Assembly: GCF_030499535.1 (NCBI RefSeq)
Contig: NZ_JASTLB010000001.1
Location: 6,696,001-6,760,000 of the forward strand
Length of the DNA stretch: 64,000 nucleotides
From: Streptomyces sp. TG1A-8
GTDB taxonomy: Bacteria; Actinomycetota; Actinomycetes; Streptomycetales; Streptomycetaceae
Direction: 5' to 3'
Shown: piece after piece, positions 1 through 8,647 of the stretch
Numbering within the stretch: the stretch's first letter is position 1
How the letters are laid out: each line of letters opens with the position of its first letter
Made by a program: the position numbers and the translations under genes
Notes under the pieces: generated by a model
Databases searched by the model: none
Told to the model about the DNA's origin: nothing
Seen by the model: the letters and a program-made list of their open reading frames with translations, nothing else

Positions 1-924
1 CGAACGGCACGGACGCGCGGTGCGCGGTGTCCGCGCGGGTGAGCCACAGCTTCCCCCGGCGTCCTGGCCGAGCGTGTCGACGGCGGTCAGCTGCCCGCGG
101 GTGCCGGTGACCTCCAGCCGGCGGCGGGGCAGCGTGTCCGGGGTGTTGTAGGCGACGTGCAGGCAGACCAGGACCCCGCCGCCGGTGCGGCCGGCCAGTA
201 CGGCGCCGTCGTCGACCGGGTAGGGGTGCACCCGGTGCTGCACCAGCGCCGTCAGCTCCGCCACGTCGTCCCCTCCGAGCAGGACGCCCACCAGGTCCAG
301 TCCGTGCGGCGCCAGGTCCAGGGCGGCCCCGCCGCCCGCCCGCTCCGGATCGGCGCGCCAGTTGTCGTGGGGGCGGCCGTCCGGCGACCAGGCGGGCGGC
401 AGCCAGCAGCAGTAGGTGATCCGCACCGCGGTGACCGTCCCCAGCGCCCCGGACGCCACCACCTCCCGCGCGGCCCGGTGGGCCGGGTGGAAACGCTGGT
501 CGTAGGCGGTCGCCGCCAGGATCCCCGCCCGGTGGCAGGCGGCGACCAGCCGCTCGGCGTCGGCGAGGTCGGCGGCCAGTGGTTTCTCGCACAGCACCGC
601 GGCCCCCGCCGCGGCGGCCGTCGCGGCCGCGCCGCGGTGGGCGTGGTTGGGCGTCGCGACGTACACCGCGTCGGGTCGGTGCACGGCGAGGAGGGAGCCG
701 AGGTCGGCGGCGGTCGGGACGCCGGGCGCCCGGGCCGCCAGCCGGGCGGCGGCGGCCGGGTCGGCGTCGGTCACGGCGACGAGCCGGGGTACCGCGCCGG
801 CCCCGGTGCCGGCGGCCGCCAGCAGTCCGGGCAGGAAGTGGTCCCGGGCCACCCAGCCGCATCCGGCGACCGCCCACCGGCACACGGCGGCGGGGGAACC
901 CCGCCCGTCCGCCGCGTTCACCAT
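1..924 (-). CDS. Gfo/Idh/MocA-family NAD(P)-dependent oxidoreductase (partial, frameshifted near the edge)
   Basis: Sugar/cyclitol dehydrogenase-type oxidoreductase whose 3' end lies outside the window. The minus-strand reading from ATG 924 shows an N-terminal Rossmann segment (VAGCGWVARDHF), the family hallmark EKPL about 100 residues in, then HDNW and GGAALDLAPHGLDL of the C-terminal alpha/beta substrate domain. The start codon overlaps the stop of the upstream methyltransferase by 7 bp (ATGGTGA), so it is the last visible gene of a four-gene coupled operon with an inositol phosphate synthase-like gene. Near positions 52-58 the expected continuation (KLWLTRAD) is only found one frame over, next to a run of five G, so this copy is either frameshifted or carries a base-calling error. 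Family assignment is firm; the substrate is unknown, though a cyclitol would fit the operon. Confidence 0.8.
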   Translation of the reverse strand, partial: MVNAADGRGSPAAVCRWAVAGCGWVARDHFLPGLLAAAGTGAGAVPRLVAVTDADPAAAARLAARAPGVPTAADLGSLLAVHRPDAVYVATPNHAHRGAAATAAAAGAAVLCEKPLAADLADAERLVAACHRAGILAATAYDQRFHPAHRAAREVVASGALGTVTAVRITYCCWLPPAWSPDGRPHDNWRADPERAGGGAALDLAPHGLDLVGVLLGGDDVAELTALVQHRVHPYPVDDGAVLAGRTGGGVLVCLHVAYNTPDTLPRRRLEVTGTRGQLTAVDTLGQDAGGSCGSPARTPRTARPCRS

Positions 925-2168
925 CGCTCCGGCAGGTCCAGAAGCACCCGGTGGCGGGCCAGATCGGCCACCTCCGGCGTCAGCCGTCCCACCGCGGCGT
1001 CGGCGAGCAGGGCGCGGGAGAGGCCGACGCGGTCGGGCAGGTAGGCGCGGGCGCCGGGCCCGTACTCCTCCCGCCAGCGTTCCCCGGGCCAGTGCAGCAG
1101 ACCGTCGTGGTACAGCGGGTTGGGACGCAGCGGCCGTCCGGGCACGGGCCGCTCCGGCGACAGCGGACCGTACCCGGGCGGCGGGGGCGGGACGCTCACC
1201 AGGGCCATGGCCTCGCAGCCCGTCAGCGCCCCGGCCGCGCGCGGCCGGGGGAGGGCCCCCGTCAGCGCGGCGCGGGTGAGGTCGGCGTCGTCGTAGCAGA
1301 CCGCCCCCGGCAGCAGCGCGCACCATCCGGCCGGACTCAGCGGCAGTCCCAGGACCGGTCCGGGCACCAGGGAGTTGTGGCAGTGCCCCAGGACGACCCC
1401 GCCGCCGGCGGCGTACGCCAGCGCGCGGCGCACCACCTCCTCCTTGCGGGGCAGGAAGTACAGCGCGTCGTGGCACGCCACGTAGGCGGGACGGCCCGGG
1501 GAACGCAGCGGCCACGGCGCGGTGACGTCGGCGCACACCAGCCGCGCCCGGGGGACGACGAAGCGACGGGCCAGCCACAGCTTGGCGAAGACCACGTCGA
1601 TCCCGGTCACGTCCCGGTGCCCGCGCAGCCGCAGTTCCCGCAGCAGGTGCCCGGCCCCGCACGCCAGCTCCAGCACCGGCAGGCCGGCGGGGGAGTGCCG
1701 GGCGGTCAGGGCGAGCACGGCCAGCCAGGTCGGATCGCTCCACCGGTGCAGGAAGTACGCCCCGACCCGGCCCATGCCCAGCAGTCCCACCGCCTCGCGC
1801 AGGGTGCCCGCCCCCAGCGCGGCACGCAGCGCGCCCGGGGAGGGGGCCGGGCCGTCCCACCAGTCGTCGGAGTCGGCGAGCAGGACGAGCGCGGCACCGT
1901 CCGGATCGCCCTCCTCCATCCGGCGCACCGCCCGCCGACGCAGCTCCTCGCGGCCGGTGCGCAGCCAGGGGATGCCCGCCACGACGGGCCAGCGCCGTTC
2001 GCCGTCGGACAGCAGTCCGGGACCGCAGGACCGCAGCGGGGCCCCGTTGCCGGGGCTGACCAGGTCCGCCGTGCCCGGTGCCGCCGCCCCCGCGACCCTC
2101 CTGTCCCCGACCGCCGCGGGACCGGCCGCGGCGTTCCCGGCCGCCGCGCGGTCCGCCGGGCCCCTCAT
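918..2168 (-). CDS. Class I SAM-dependent methyltransferase-like protein
   Basis: 416 aa. The centre carries a motif I glycine-rich SAM loop (LELACGAGHLLREL) followed by an acidic motif II stretch (GIDVVFAKL) and a motif III-like VCADVTAPW, all typical of class I methyltransferases. The N-terminal 150 residues and the C-terminal 100 residues are not a recognisable standard domain. ATG 2168 is chosen over the longer frame because it overlaps the stop of the upstream gene as ATGA, the classical coupling signal; the gene in turn overlaps the downstream oxidoreductase by 7 bp. Methyl acceptor unknown. Context (inositol phosphate synthase-like, HD-like protein, sugar-type dehydrogenase) suggests methylation of a cyclitol-derived small molecule, which is inference. 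Confidence 0.7.
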   Translation of the reverse strand: MRGPADRAAAGNAAAGPAAVGDRRVAGAAAPGTADLVSPGNGAPLRSCGPGLLSDGERRWPVVAGIPWLRTGREELRRRAVRRMEEGDPDGAALVLLADSDDWWDGPAPSPGALRAALGAGTLREAVGLLGMGRVGAYFLHRWSDPTWLAVLALTARHSPAGLPVLELACGAGHLLRELRLRGHRDVTGIDVVFAKLWLARRFVVPRARLVCADVTAPWPLRSPGRPAYVACHDALYFLPRKEEVVRRALAYAAGGGVVLGHCHNSLVPGPVLGLPLSPAGWCALLPGAVCYDDADLTRAALTGALPRPRAAGALTGCEAMALVSVPPPPPGYGPLSPERPVPGRPLRPNPLYHDGLLHWPGERWREEYGPGARAYLPDRVGLSRALLADAAVGRLTPEVADLARHRVLLDLPERW

Positions 2169-3112
2169 GCCGTCCCCGCCGCGTCCAGCACGCTCCGGTG
2201 GAAGCCGGACACCGCGCACGGGTGCACCAGGTCCAGGTCCTCCAGGGCCTGCTCGGCGGTGAAGGCGGCGGCCCGCGCGTGGTGGCGGACCTGCAGGACG
2301 CGGTCGAGGACGTCGGCGGCGTGGAAAGCCCGTGCGGCCGGCGTGCCGGCCCCCTCGCGCAGGGAAAGGAGGTGTTCCACGCGCGCGGCGAGGTCCTCGG
2401 GCAGGGCGGCGAGCTGCTGCCGCGCCAGCCGTGCGAGGACCGCGGGCAGGTGGTCCCCCAGCAGTTCCTCCCCGGCGAGGCCCGCGTCGGGCAGTACGGC
2501 GTTGTGCAGGTGGTGCGCCAGGCCGAGCAGGAAGACGTCACCGGGCGCGGCGCCGAACGCCCCGGCCAGCAGCACCCCGTGGACCGCCACCGCCCAGCAG
2601 TGGTCGCCGTGGCTCTCGGGCGGCTCGACCATCAGCCGTGGTCTTCCCGGGCGGGTGGCGCCCGCCCGGGGCTGGGCGCACAGCGCCGCCGCGAACCCGG
2701 GCGGCGGATCCCCGTACGGATCCGTCACCAGGTCCGGCAGCGCCTCGACCAGCAGACCGCACGTCACCGGGTCCATCCGGTCCGCGTGCTGTGCGACGGA
2801 CCGCTCCAGCACGGCCACCGCCTCGTCGGCCGTCAGCCCGCACCGCCGCAGCACCGCACCGTCGATCCCGGCCAGACGCGCCCCGGCCACGGCGGCCGCG
2901 CACTCGCGCACGGCGATCCGGCCGGGGTCCCCGTCCCGCACCAGCTCCGCCCACGACCGGCAAAAGGCCCGTTCGGCCATCGAGGCGCCGCTGCCGGCCG
3001 TGCGCACCCTCTTGAGGTCGCCCACCTCGCGCAGCAGCGGGACGACCGCCCGCACCGCCTCGCGCGGTACTTCCCCCTCCCGCTGCGCGGGACGGGCCGC
3101 GGCCTGCGTCAC
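2165..3112 (-). CDS. HD-domain-like putative phosphohydrolase
   Basis: 315 aa, mainly alpha-helical by composition. A His-rich core (SHGDHCW, HGVLLAG, LAHHLHN, LPDAG) resembles the metal-binding pattern of HD-superfamily phosphohydrolases, although the central His-Asp pair reads His-Asn, so activity is uncertain. Such enzymes remove phosphates or pyrophosphates, which would fit a product of the adjacent inositol phosphate synthase-like enzyme. The GTG start at 3112 overlaps the stop of that gene as GTGA, and the stop at 2165 overlaps the next ATG, so it is translationally coupled on both sides. Much longer open readings in this frame run antisense through the neighbour and were not used. The HD assignment is by pattern only. 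Confidence 0.6.
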   Translation of the reverse strand: MTQAAARPAQREGEVPREAVRAVVPLLREVGDLKRVRTAGSGASMAERAFCRSWAELVRDGDPGRIAVRECAAAVAGARLAGIDGAVLRRCGLTADEAVAVLERSVAQHADRMDPVTCGLLVEALPDLVTDPYGDPPPGFAAALCAQPRAGATRPGRPRLMVEPPESHGDHCWAVAVHGVLLAGAFGAAPGDVFLLGLAHHLHNAVLPDAGLAGEELLGDHLPAVLARLARQQLAALPEDLAARVEHLLSLREGAGTPAARAFHAADVLDRVLQVRHHARAAAFTAEQALEDLDLVHPCAVSGFHRSVLDAAGTA

Positions 3113-4359
3113 GACCGTCCGCCCGTCGCGGCCCGGCCCCCGCCGTCCAGCCAGTCCAGCAGCGCCTGTTCCTGACGGTGCAGGGCGTGCTCCGGGACGC
3201 TGCCGTCGGCGGTCATCGGGGCCTTGAAGAAGAACCCGAACTGCTCCTGCACCCCCCGCTCCCCACGGCGCCGCGCCTCGGCCAGCAAGCGGATCAGCTC
3301 CAGCACCAGCGGAGCGGCCAGGACGGAGTCCCGGCACAGGAAGTCGATCTTCATCTGCATCCGGTGGCCGAGGAAGCCCACGAGGTCGACGTTGTCCCAC
3401 GCCTCCTTCTCGTCGCCGCGCGGCCGGTAGAACTCGATGCGCACCTGGTGGTCCTCCACCGGGTAGCCGAGCAGCGCGTCCAGGACCGACTCCTTGGTGG
3501 CCGTCTTGCTGGCCAGCGAGTCGGGATCCTCCAGCGCCCGGCCGTCGCGGTTGCCCAGCAGATTGGTGGAGTACCAGCCCTCCACCCGCAGCGCCCGCGA
3601 GCGCAGGGCGGGGGCGAGGACCGTCTTGACCATGGTCTGCCCGGTCTTGCCGTCCTTCCCGGCGATCGGCACGCCCTGCCGTTCGGCCAGGTGCGTCAGG
3701 GCCGGTACGTCGGCCCCGCAGCTGGGGGTGAAGTTCAGGTACGCCATGCCCTCCCGCAGGGCCGCGTAGGCGTAGAGCATGGCGGGGGTGACCGCCTCGT
3801 CGCCCGTGTCCAGTGCCGCTTCGAACGCCTCGGTCGAGGCGAGGGCGGGCGACGCCGGGTCGGGCAGGCGCTCGGTCGAGGCGAGGTTGACGACGACCAC
3901 CTCGTCCAGGCCCTGGGCCCGCCGAAAGCGCCGCAGGTCCTCCCGGATGCGTTCCGTGCGCTCGCGCGGGCTGTCGAACGACACGACGTTGGCGCCGGTC
4001 ACCGCGCGGCAGTAAGCCGGGTCCGCCACCGCCGGCCACGGCCGCAGCTGCTGGAGCCGGGGGGCCGCGGCCTCGATCTGGGCCGGTTCGAGGACGCGGT
4101 GCAGGTGCGCCGCCTTGGCCAGGTCGTCCGGCGAGACGTCCCAGCCGCCGAACACCAGTTCCTCGTAGGGCACCAGGTTCGTGCGCGACGCCAACGGCAG
4201 CCCGTCCCGGCCGCAGATGCCGAGCCTGAGCAGTTCCACCCCGGCCACGGCGGTGGTCGCAACCGCCCCGCCCAGTCCCACGACGGCGGCACCCAGCCGG
4301 CCCGCCGGAGTCCCCGGGCGCTCGTGCCGGACGGATCGTCCCTCGGTCGCTCCGTGCAT
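3109..4359 (-). CDS. Inositol-3-phosphate synthase (Ino1) family protein
   Basis: 416 aa. Ino1-type enzymes convert glucose 6-phosphate to myo-inositol 3-phosphate with NAD+ as transient oxidant. The N-terminus has the Rossmann glycine motif (GLGGAVATTAVAG); the middle has the family block NFTPSCGADVPAL and GKDGKTGQTMVK, containing active-site lysines, followed by WYSTNLLGNRDG. ATG 4359 is preferred to the longer open frame because GGAGAG lies 5-8 bases upstream and the Rossmann strand then falls near residue 14-30. It is the first gene of a coupled operon (HD-like, methyltransferase, dehydrogenase). Streptomyces usually keeps a separate housekeeping ino1, so this copy is probably dedicated to a specialised metabolite; whether it makes inositol phosphate or an analogue cannot be told. 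Confidence 0.85.
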   Translation of the reverse strand: MHGATEGRSVRHERPGTPAGRLGAAVVGLGGAVATTAVAGVELLRLGICGRDGLPLASRTNLVPYEELVFGGWDVSPDDLAKAAHLHRVLEPAQIEAAAPRLQQLRPWPAVADPAYCRAVTGANVVSFDSPRERTERIREDLRRFRRAQGLDEVVVVNLASTERLPDPASPALASTEAFEAALDTGDEAVTPAMLYAYAALREGMAYLNFTPSCGADVPALTHLAERQGVPIAGKDGKTGQTMVKTVLAPALRSRALRVEGWYSTNLLGNRDGRALEDPDSLASKTATKESVLDALLGYPVEDHQVRIEFYRPRGDEKEAWDNVDLVGFLGHRMQMKIDFLCRDSVLAAPLVLELIRLLAEARRRGERGVQEQFGFFFKAPMTADGSVPEHALHRQEQALLDWLDGGGRAATGGRS

Positions 4360-5089
4360 CGCTCTCTCCGTTCGCCTCGCCGACGGGACACGGCCGGGCT
4401 CCGGTCGAAGGGTGCCGGGCACGGCCGACGGTCCCGCGCGGTCCGCGGAAGCCTCTTCGCGCGGCGGTCCGATCACCGCAGCGGCGCCGCCCAGTCTTCA
4501 CGCGGCCGCTGACGGGCGCACCCGTGGGAGGACATCGCGGTTCCGCGGTTTCGTCCTCGTCCGTACGGCGGACGGGCGCGGAACTGGGCCGATGCGCGCG
4601 TGCCACCACGCGGCCGAACGCCCGGACGGGGCGGCCGAACGGGTGATCCCCTCGTTCGAGGTGCCGGGTGGTGCCGGTGGCGAGGACACTCGTGCCGGGA
4701 TGCCGGGATGCCGGGATGCCGGGGCGCCGGGGTGCCGACGGGCCCGGGCCGTCCCGTCGGGCGGAACAGCGCCTCCGCGTTGCCGGAGGCGGCCCCGGAA
4801 CGGTCCGCGGGACGGGGGACGCCGTCGAGGAACCGCCGGACCGCTGCCGCGTCGGGCCGGTGGAAGGACGGTCGGCGGAGAAGAGCGCCCGGTCGGCGCC
4901 GGTGAAGGCGGGGGTGTCGCGCAGCGGGCTTCCTGGAGCATTCCGCTGCTGGTGGTGCGGACGTCGGTGGTGAGGCGGTCGAGATCCGGCGTCCGGGGTG
5001 CTTGGCGGTGCCCCTGCCCGGCGTTCCGCCAGGGGTGGTCCGGCCTCGGGGAACATCGGTACAGCGGTTGGCGCTGGGATTGATCATGG
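4360..5089. other. Gene-free stretch between the ino1-like operon and the transposon remnant
   Basis: About 730 bp with no convincing gene. It should hold the promoter of the ino1-like operon. The resolvase reading frame runs through it only because of a one-base shift, and its composition there (Arg/Pro/His-rich) looks non-coding. The 8-bp tandem repeat at 4694-4733 is inside. No terminal inverted repeat of the Tn3 element could be recognised by eye. Confidence 0.6.
4694..4733. repeat. 8-bp short tandem repeat, five copies
   Basis: Three perfect head-to-tail copies of GCCGGGAT are followed by two diverged copies (GCCGGGGC, GCCGGGGT). The array lies in non-coding DNA next to the resolvase end of the Tn3 remnant, so slippage may have expanded it without selection. 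Confidence 0.8.
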
Positions 5090-6008
5090 TCACGGTGTGA
5101 GTGCGCCGACCCGGTTCTCGTACCTCGCGGCGGGCCTTGCGCTGGGCTGGCACTGCGGGAAGACCCTGGCCGCCGTCGAGCGGCTGGCAGTGGGCGAGGA
5201 GCTTGCGGTGTACGGCGGGGACGGCGCTGACGCGCAGGGTGTAGCCCCGGCCGCGCCGTACGGTCGTCCCCTGGTCGAGCGCGACCCGCTCGGCGGGCTC
5301 CAACTCGGCAGCGCGGAGGAAGTCGGCGACCCTGCCCGGCATGTCGAGCGTGACCGGCAGCTCCGCGGCGGGCTCGCCCTCCTGACTGGCGGTGTGGTCG
5401 GGCAGGAGGTCGGCGACGGCGGTCCGGATCGCGCCGCGGCTGACACCGTGGTCGCGAGCGAGAGCGGCGATGGAGCGGCCTTCCAGGTACGCGGTGCGCA
5501 CGTCACCGGCCTTCGTGGCCGCGGCGGCGGGACGGCGCCCGGCCTTCGCGCCCTTGGCCTCGGCGGCGCGCAGCCCGTCGTACGTCAGCTCGCGCTGGAG
5601 GTCGCGTTGGAGTTCGCCGGCGGCGGCGAGGGTCTGCACCATGAACTTCACGGTGGACAGCAGCTCGCCGGTGCGCGGGTGGCGGGCGGTGAGGTCCATG
5701 GCGGAGAACGCGCCGTCGTGGATGCGCAGGGCGAGCTGGTCGCGGTGCAGGACTTCGAGGACGTCGAGGATGTGCTGGTTGCCGCGTACGAGGCGGAACA
5801 TCTCGGAAATGTGCACGGTGTCGCCCGGCCGCGCGTAGGTGAGCGGCTCGCGGAACTTCGGCCGCTGGAGCGGGTGGAGGCGGCTGGGGGTACCCGGGTC
5901 CTCCTCGAAGACGATCGGGTCCTCGATTCCTGCCTCGGCGAGGACGAGGTCCTGACGGGTGGTGGACTGCTGGTCGGTCGACACCCTCTTGTAGACGAGA
6001 TTGGCCAC
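5090..6008 (-). pseudogene. tnpR: Serine recombinase/resolvase (tnpR), frameshifted near its 3' end
   Basis: Resolves cointegrates of Tn3-family transposons at a res site. From ATG 6008 the N-terminus YKRVSTDQQS has the catalytic serine of serine recombinases, followed by resolvase landmarks (YARPGDTVHISEMFRLVR, ELQRDLQRELTYDGL) and a C-terminal helix-turn-helix (SIAALARDHGVSRGAIRTAV). About 100 more residues continue to RKARRE; there one extra G (about 5131-5134) puts the expected ending (YENRVGALTP, stop at 5090) in the next frame. The shifted frame runs on to 4473 with meaningless sequence. The catalytic and DNA-binding parts are intact, so the protein might still work with an altered tail. 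It is divergent from, and adjacent to, the res-like site. Confidence 0.75.
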
Positions 6009-6039
6009 GCTGTTCCCCGCTTCTGCCGCCGCATCGGAC

Positions 6040-6190
6040 CTCGGGTGTCATCTGACCCCGTCGTCAGCCGTCATCGGATCCCATGGGATCGCAGCCGCCG
6101 TCAGGTCCCGGAACCACTGGGTTCATTGGACGTCAGCCGTGCCTGTCGTCATTCGATCGTTTGCCGACACAGGGCCTATTTCTGGCGATG
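6040..6190. other. Candidate res (resolution) site
   Basis: Just upstream of the resolvase start lie a repeated decamer CGTCAGCCGT (6061-6070 and 6131-6140), several GTCATC/GTCGTCA half-sites, and an inverted repeat TGTCG-16 nt-CGACA (6144-6169), close to the size of a resolvase dimer subsite. Position next to tnpR matches Tn3-family res sites. Assignment rests on layout and repeats, not on a known consensus. Confidence 0.45.
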
Positions 6191-6217
6191 CCCGCGGGGG
6201 CTTGCAACAGCGTTCGC

Positions 6218-7318
6218 TCAGTCCTCGGGCCTGGGGGCGAGGGTGATGAGGGCGGTGGCGATCTGGTCGAGGCGGGCAGGGGCGAGGGCGTAGAGAACGT
6301 AGTAGCCCTCGCGCTGGGTGGTGGTGAGTCCTGCCTGGGTGAGCTGATGGAGGTGGCGGGAGGTGACGGAGGGGGACAGGCCGAGGAGAGAGGCGAGTTC
6401 TTGCGTGGTGCGGCTCTGGGCGGCGAGGTGGGTGACGATCCGCAGGCGTGGGGCGGCGGCCAGAGCCCGGAGCGCGGTGAGGGTGTCTTCCTGACTGGCG
6501 GGGCGGGCGGTCGAGGCGGGCGCGAGGGGCAGAGCGGGGTAGGTGATCCGCAGGGGCCAGGGGGCGTCGCAGGTGACGCGGACGTGGGGCCAGACGTAGT
6601 GGCTGGCGGTGAACGTCACGGGGTGGTCGCGTGTGACGGAGATGTCGTGGTCGTGCGGACGGTCGAGGCGCAGGGTCCGGCGGCCGGGGTCCACGCGGAT
6701 CTGGGGAGCGAGGGTGCGGAGCATCGGGAACAGGCCGTGGTGGGCGATCCGGGCGCCTGAGCGGGTGATCGACTCGTACAAGGAGGGCTCGATGCGCTCC
6801 CACTCCTGGGCGAAGGCGGCGTCCCAGTAGTCCTCCAGCACGGTGAGCGCGTCGTCGAGGACGGGGAGGGGGTCGGTGAGGATGCCCTCCAGGCGTGCCG
6901 CCCGGCTTGGGTCGCTGTTGCGGTACTCGGTGAGTACCGCGTCGCGGGTGGCGCGGTCGTCGACGAGGTCGTCGCCGGTGTGGCGGGTGGTGTCGACGAG
7001 CGTTCGGGCGAGTTCGGCGGCCAGCAGAGCGGGCGGCAGGCCCCGTACGGCCGCGAGCTGGTCCGCGAAGTCGGCGTCGTGATCACCGGTGCGGCTTTCG
7101 AAGAGGGCGGGGATGTAGTCGGCCACGACGAAGTCGTGGCCGCGCATACGCCGGCGCAGGGCGGCGGGCAGGCGGCGGCACCGCCTGACCCAGGGGACGT
7201 GCAGGGCGTGGTGGCCGGGGTCGGTGAGGACGTGCCAGGAGTGGACGGCTTCGAGCAGGGGGGAGACGGAGAAGGCGATGTCCTCCTCGACCGTCTCGGC
7301 GAAGCGCAGGGTGATCAC
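6218..7318 (-). CDS. ArsR-family winged-helix transcriptional regulator with large N-terminal domain
   Basis: 366 aa. The C-terminal 90 residues hold an ArsR-type winged helix (ALAAAPRLRIVTHLAAQSR, TQELASLLGLSPSVTSRHLHQL, GYYVLYAL). The N-terminal 270 residues (HSWHVLTDPGHHALHVPW and onward) match the layout of a large actinobacterial ArsR subgroup with a DUF5937-type sensor domain. The start is a GTG at 7318, and an inverted repeat sits directly upstream (7319-7338), suggesting autoregulation. It is divergent from the YbaK-like and LysE genes and lies inside the Tn3 remnant, so it probably controls that exporter cassette. No cysteine-rich metal site is evident. Confidence 0.8.
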   Translation of the reverse strand: MITLRFAETVEEDIAFSVSPLLEAVHSWHVLTDPGHHALHVPWVRRCRRLPAALRRRMRGHDFVVADYIPALFESRTGDHDADFADQLAAVRGLPPALLAAELARTLVDTTRHTGDDLVDDRATRDAVLTEYRNSDPSRAARLEGILTDPLPVLDDALTVLEDYWDAAFAQEWERIEPSLYESITRSGARIAHHGLFPMLRTLAPQIRVDPGRRTLRLDRPHDHDISVTRDHPVTFTASHYVWPHVRVTCDAPWPLRITYPALPLAPASTARPASQEDTLTALRALAAAPRLRIVTHLAAQSRTTQELASLLGLSPSVTSRHLHQLTQAGLTTTQREGYYVLYALAPARLDQIATALITLAPRPED

Positions 7319-7338
7319 GATTGCAGGATTTCACAATC
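7319..7338. promoter_or_regulatory. Inverted repeat, probable operator of the ArsR-type regulator
   Basis: Perfect 5-bp arms GATTG and CAATC separated by 10 bp lie immediately before the GTG start of the regulator and within the 125-bp divergent promoter region shared with the YbaK-like gene. The spacing fits one winged-helix dimer. Confidence 0.45.
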
Positions 7339-7443
7339 AGTTGATCGGAACCGGTCGTCCCGGTCAGGCTCAGGAGCGGATCGCGCGCCGTCCGGCCGCA
7401 GGTCGACTCCCCTCCGTTTCGAGCAAAGGCTGCAGGTGACTCC

Positions 7444-7914
7444 ATGACTACGCCCGAAGCGCCCTGGCAGGCCGTACTGGACTCTGACGGCTGCCCGTAC
7501 ACCGTCCACCAGCATGCCGCCGCGCACAGTGTCGCCGAGCGCCAAGCCCTGCCTTTCCCCTGGTCGCAGGCGGTGAAGACGCTCGCCTTCGCTACGTCGG
7601 ACTTCCCGCTGTTGCTCGTGGTGCTGCGGGCGGAGGATCGGGTGGACTTCGCCCGTCTGGCGGCTCTTTCGGGCACTAGCCGTTCCCGGCTGCGCGCGGC
7701 GGACGCCGGCCTGCTCGCCGCGGAGGGCCTGGTGCCCGGTGGCGTGCCTCCGGTCAGCCACCGGCCCGGGGTGCCGTGCCTGATCGATGCCGCGGTCGCC
7801 AACCCAGGCCGGCCCGTCTACTGCGGTGCCGGATCGGCCGACCGCACCCTCCAGATCAACTCCGCCGACCTGGCCCGCCTCCCCCGCGCCCAGGTGGGCG
7901 CCCTCTCTCGGTAG
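7444..7914 (+). CDS. YbaK/ProX-type aminoacyl-tRNA deacylase domain protein
   Basis: 156 aa, a single YbaK-fold domain. These proteins hydrolyse mischarged tRNAs (Cys- or Ala-tRNA-Pro) in the cytosol. Visible features are the N-terminal segment YTVHQHAAAHSVAERQAL, the conserved lysine in QAVKTLAFA, the region VVLRAEDRVDFARLAAL, and the C-terminal glycine block VPPVSHRPGVPCLIDA. It is divergent from the ArsR-type regulator and is followed 97 bp later by the LysE exporter, forming a cargo cassette in the Tn3 remnant. A link between proofreading and amino acid export is plausible but only inferred. Confidence 0.85.
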   Translation: MTTPEAPWQAVLDSDGCPYTVHQHAAAHSVAERQALPFPWSQAVKTLAFATSDFPLLLVVLRAEDRVDFARLAALSGTSRSRLRAADAGLLAAEGLVPGGVPPVSHRPGVPCLIDAAVANPGRPVYCGAGSADRTLQINSADLARLPRAQVGALSR

Positions 7915-8011
7915 CCGTCCCACCTGCGCGCCGGGCCCACCCCTCGTCACTGCTCACACCACCGCACCGCCCTTCGCCGGTTGCGCGGCACAGATCAGGA
8001 AGTCCCAGCTC

Positions 8012-8647
8012 ATGGTGAAGACGGAAAGCCTTCTCGCGTTCGCCGCGATGTCCCTCGTCGTGATCGCGATCCCCGGCCCGAGCGTCCTGTTCGTCGTCGG
8101 CCGCGCCCTCGCGCACGGCCGCCGCACCGCACTCGCCACCGTCCTGGGCAACCTCCTGGGCTGCTACGCCCTCGTCCTCGTCGTCGCACTCGGCGTCGGC
8201 GCCCTGGTCCAGAGCTCGACCACCGTGTTCACCGCCGTGAAGCTGGCCGGCGCCGTGTACCTCGTCTACCTCGGCGTCCAGGCGTACCGCCACCGTGGCC
8301 GGCTGCGCGCCGATCTGACGACCGGGCAGGGCGAACGGCGCGGTGATCTGCGCACCGTCCTGGACGGCCTGCTGGTGGGCGCCACGAACCCCAAGGGCCT
8401 GGTCTTCTTCGCCGCGGTCCTGCCACAGTTCGTGAACCACGACGCGGGGAACATCCCGTTGCAGATGATGGTCCTTGGCCTGATCCCGGCCGGGATCGGC
8501 CTGGTCTGCGACACCGTCTGGGGCCTGGGTGCCTCGGCGGCCCGAACCTGGTTCGCCGGCTCCGACCGGCGCCTGTCGATGATCGGCGGCGCGGGCGGCA
8601 TCGCACTGATCGGCCTCGGGCTCGCCGTCGCCACCACCCGCCACTGA
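8012..8647 (+). CDS. LysE/RhtB-family amino acid exporter
   Basis: 211 aa, six predicted hydrophobic segments. The N-terminus SLVVIAIPGPSVLFVVGRAL carries the family signature IPGP, followed by GRRTALATVLGNLLG, and the middle NPKGLVFFAAVLPQFV matches the conserved second half of LysE/RhtB proteins, which export amino acids or homoserine derivatives. ATG 8012 is chosen because an AGGA-containing stretch precedes it and the longer open frame upstream is an Arg/Pro-rich antisense-like extension. Same strand as the YbaK-like gene and convergent with the dead transposase. Substrate unknown. Confidence 0.9.
   Translation: MVKTESLLAFAAMSLVVIAIPGPSVLFVVGRALAHGRRTALATVLGNLLGCYALVLVVALGVGALVQSSTTVFTAVKLAGAVYLVYLGVQAYRHRGRLRADLTTGQGERRGDLRTVLDGLLVGATNPKGLVFFAAVLPQFVNHDAGNIPLQMMVLGLIPAGIGLVCDTVWGLGASAARTWFAGSDRRLSMIGGAGGIALIGLGLAVATTRH

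Noticed and set aside
579..3227. Long plus-strand open frames across the first operon
   Set aside because: They are antisense shadows of the minus-strand genes, with Arg/Pro-rich composition and no domain.
2165..5056. 963-residue minus-strand open frame
   Set aside because: Only the part from 3112 to 2165 is coding; the rest runs out of frame through the inositol phosphate synthase-like gene.
4473..5089. Extension of the resolvase reading frame to 511 residues
   Set aside because: After about 5131 the sequence turns Arg/Pro/His-rich and a family-like ending exists one frame over, so the extension is a frameshift artefact.
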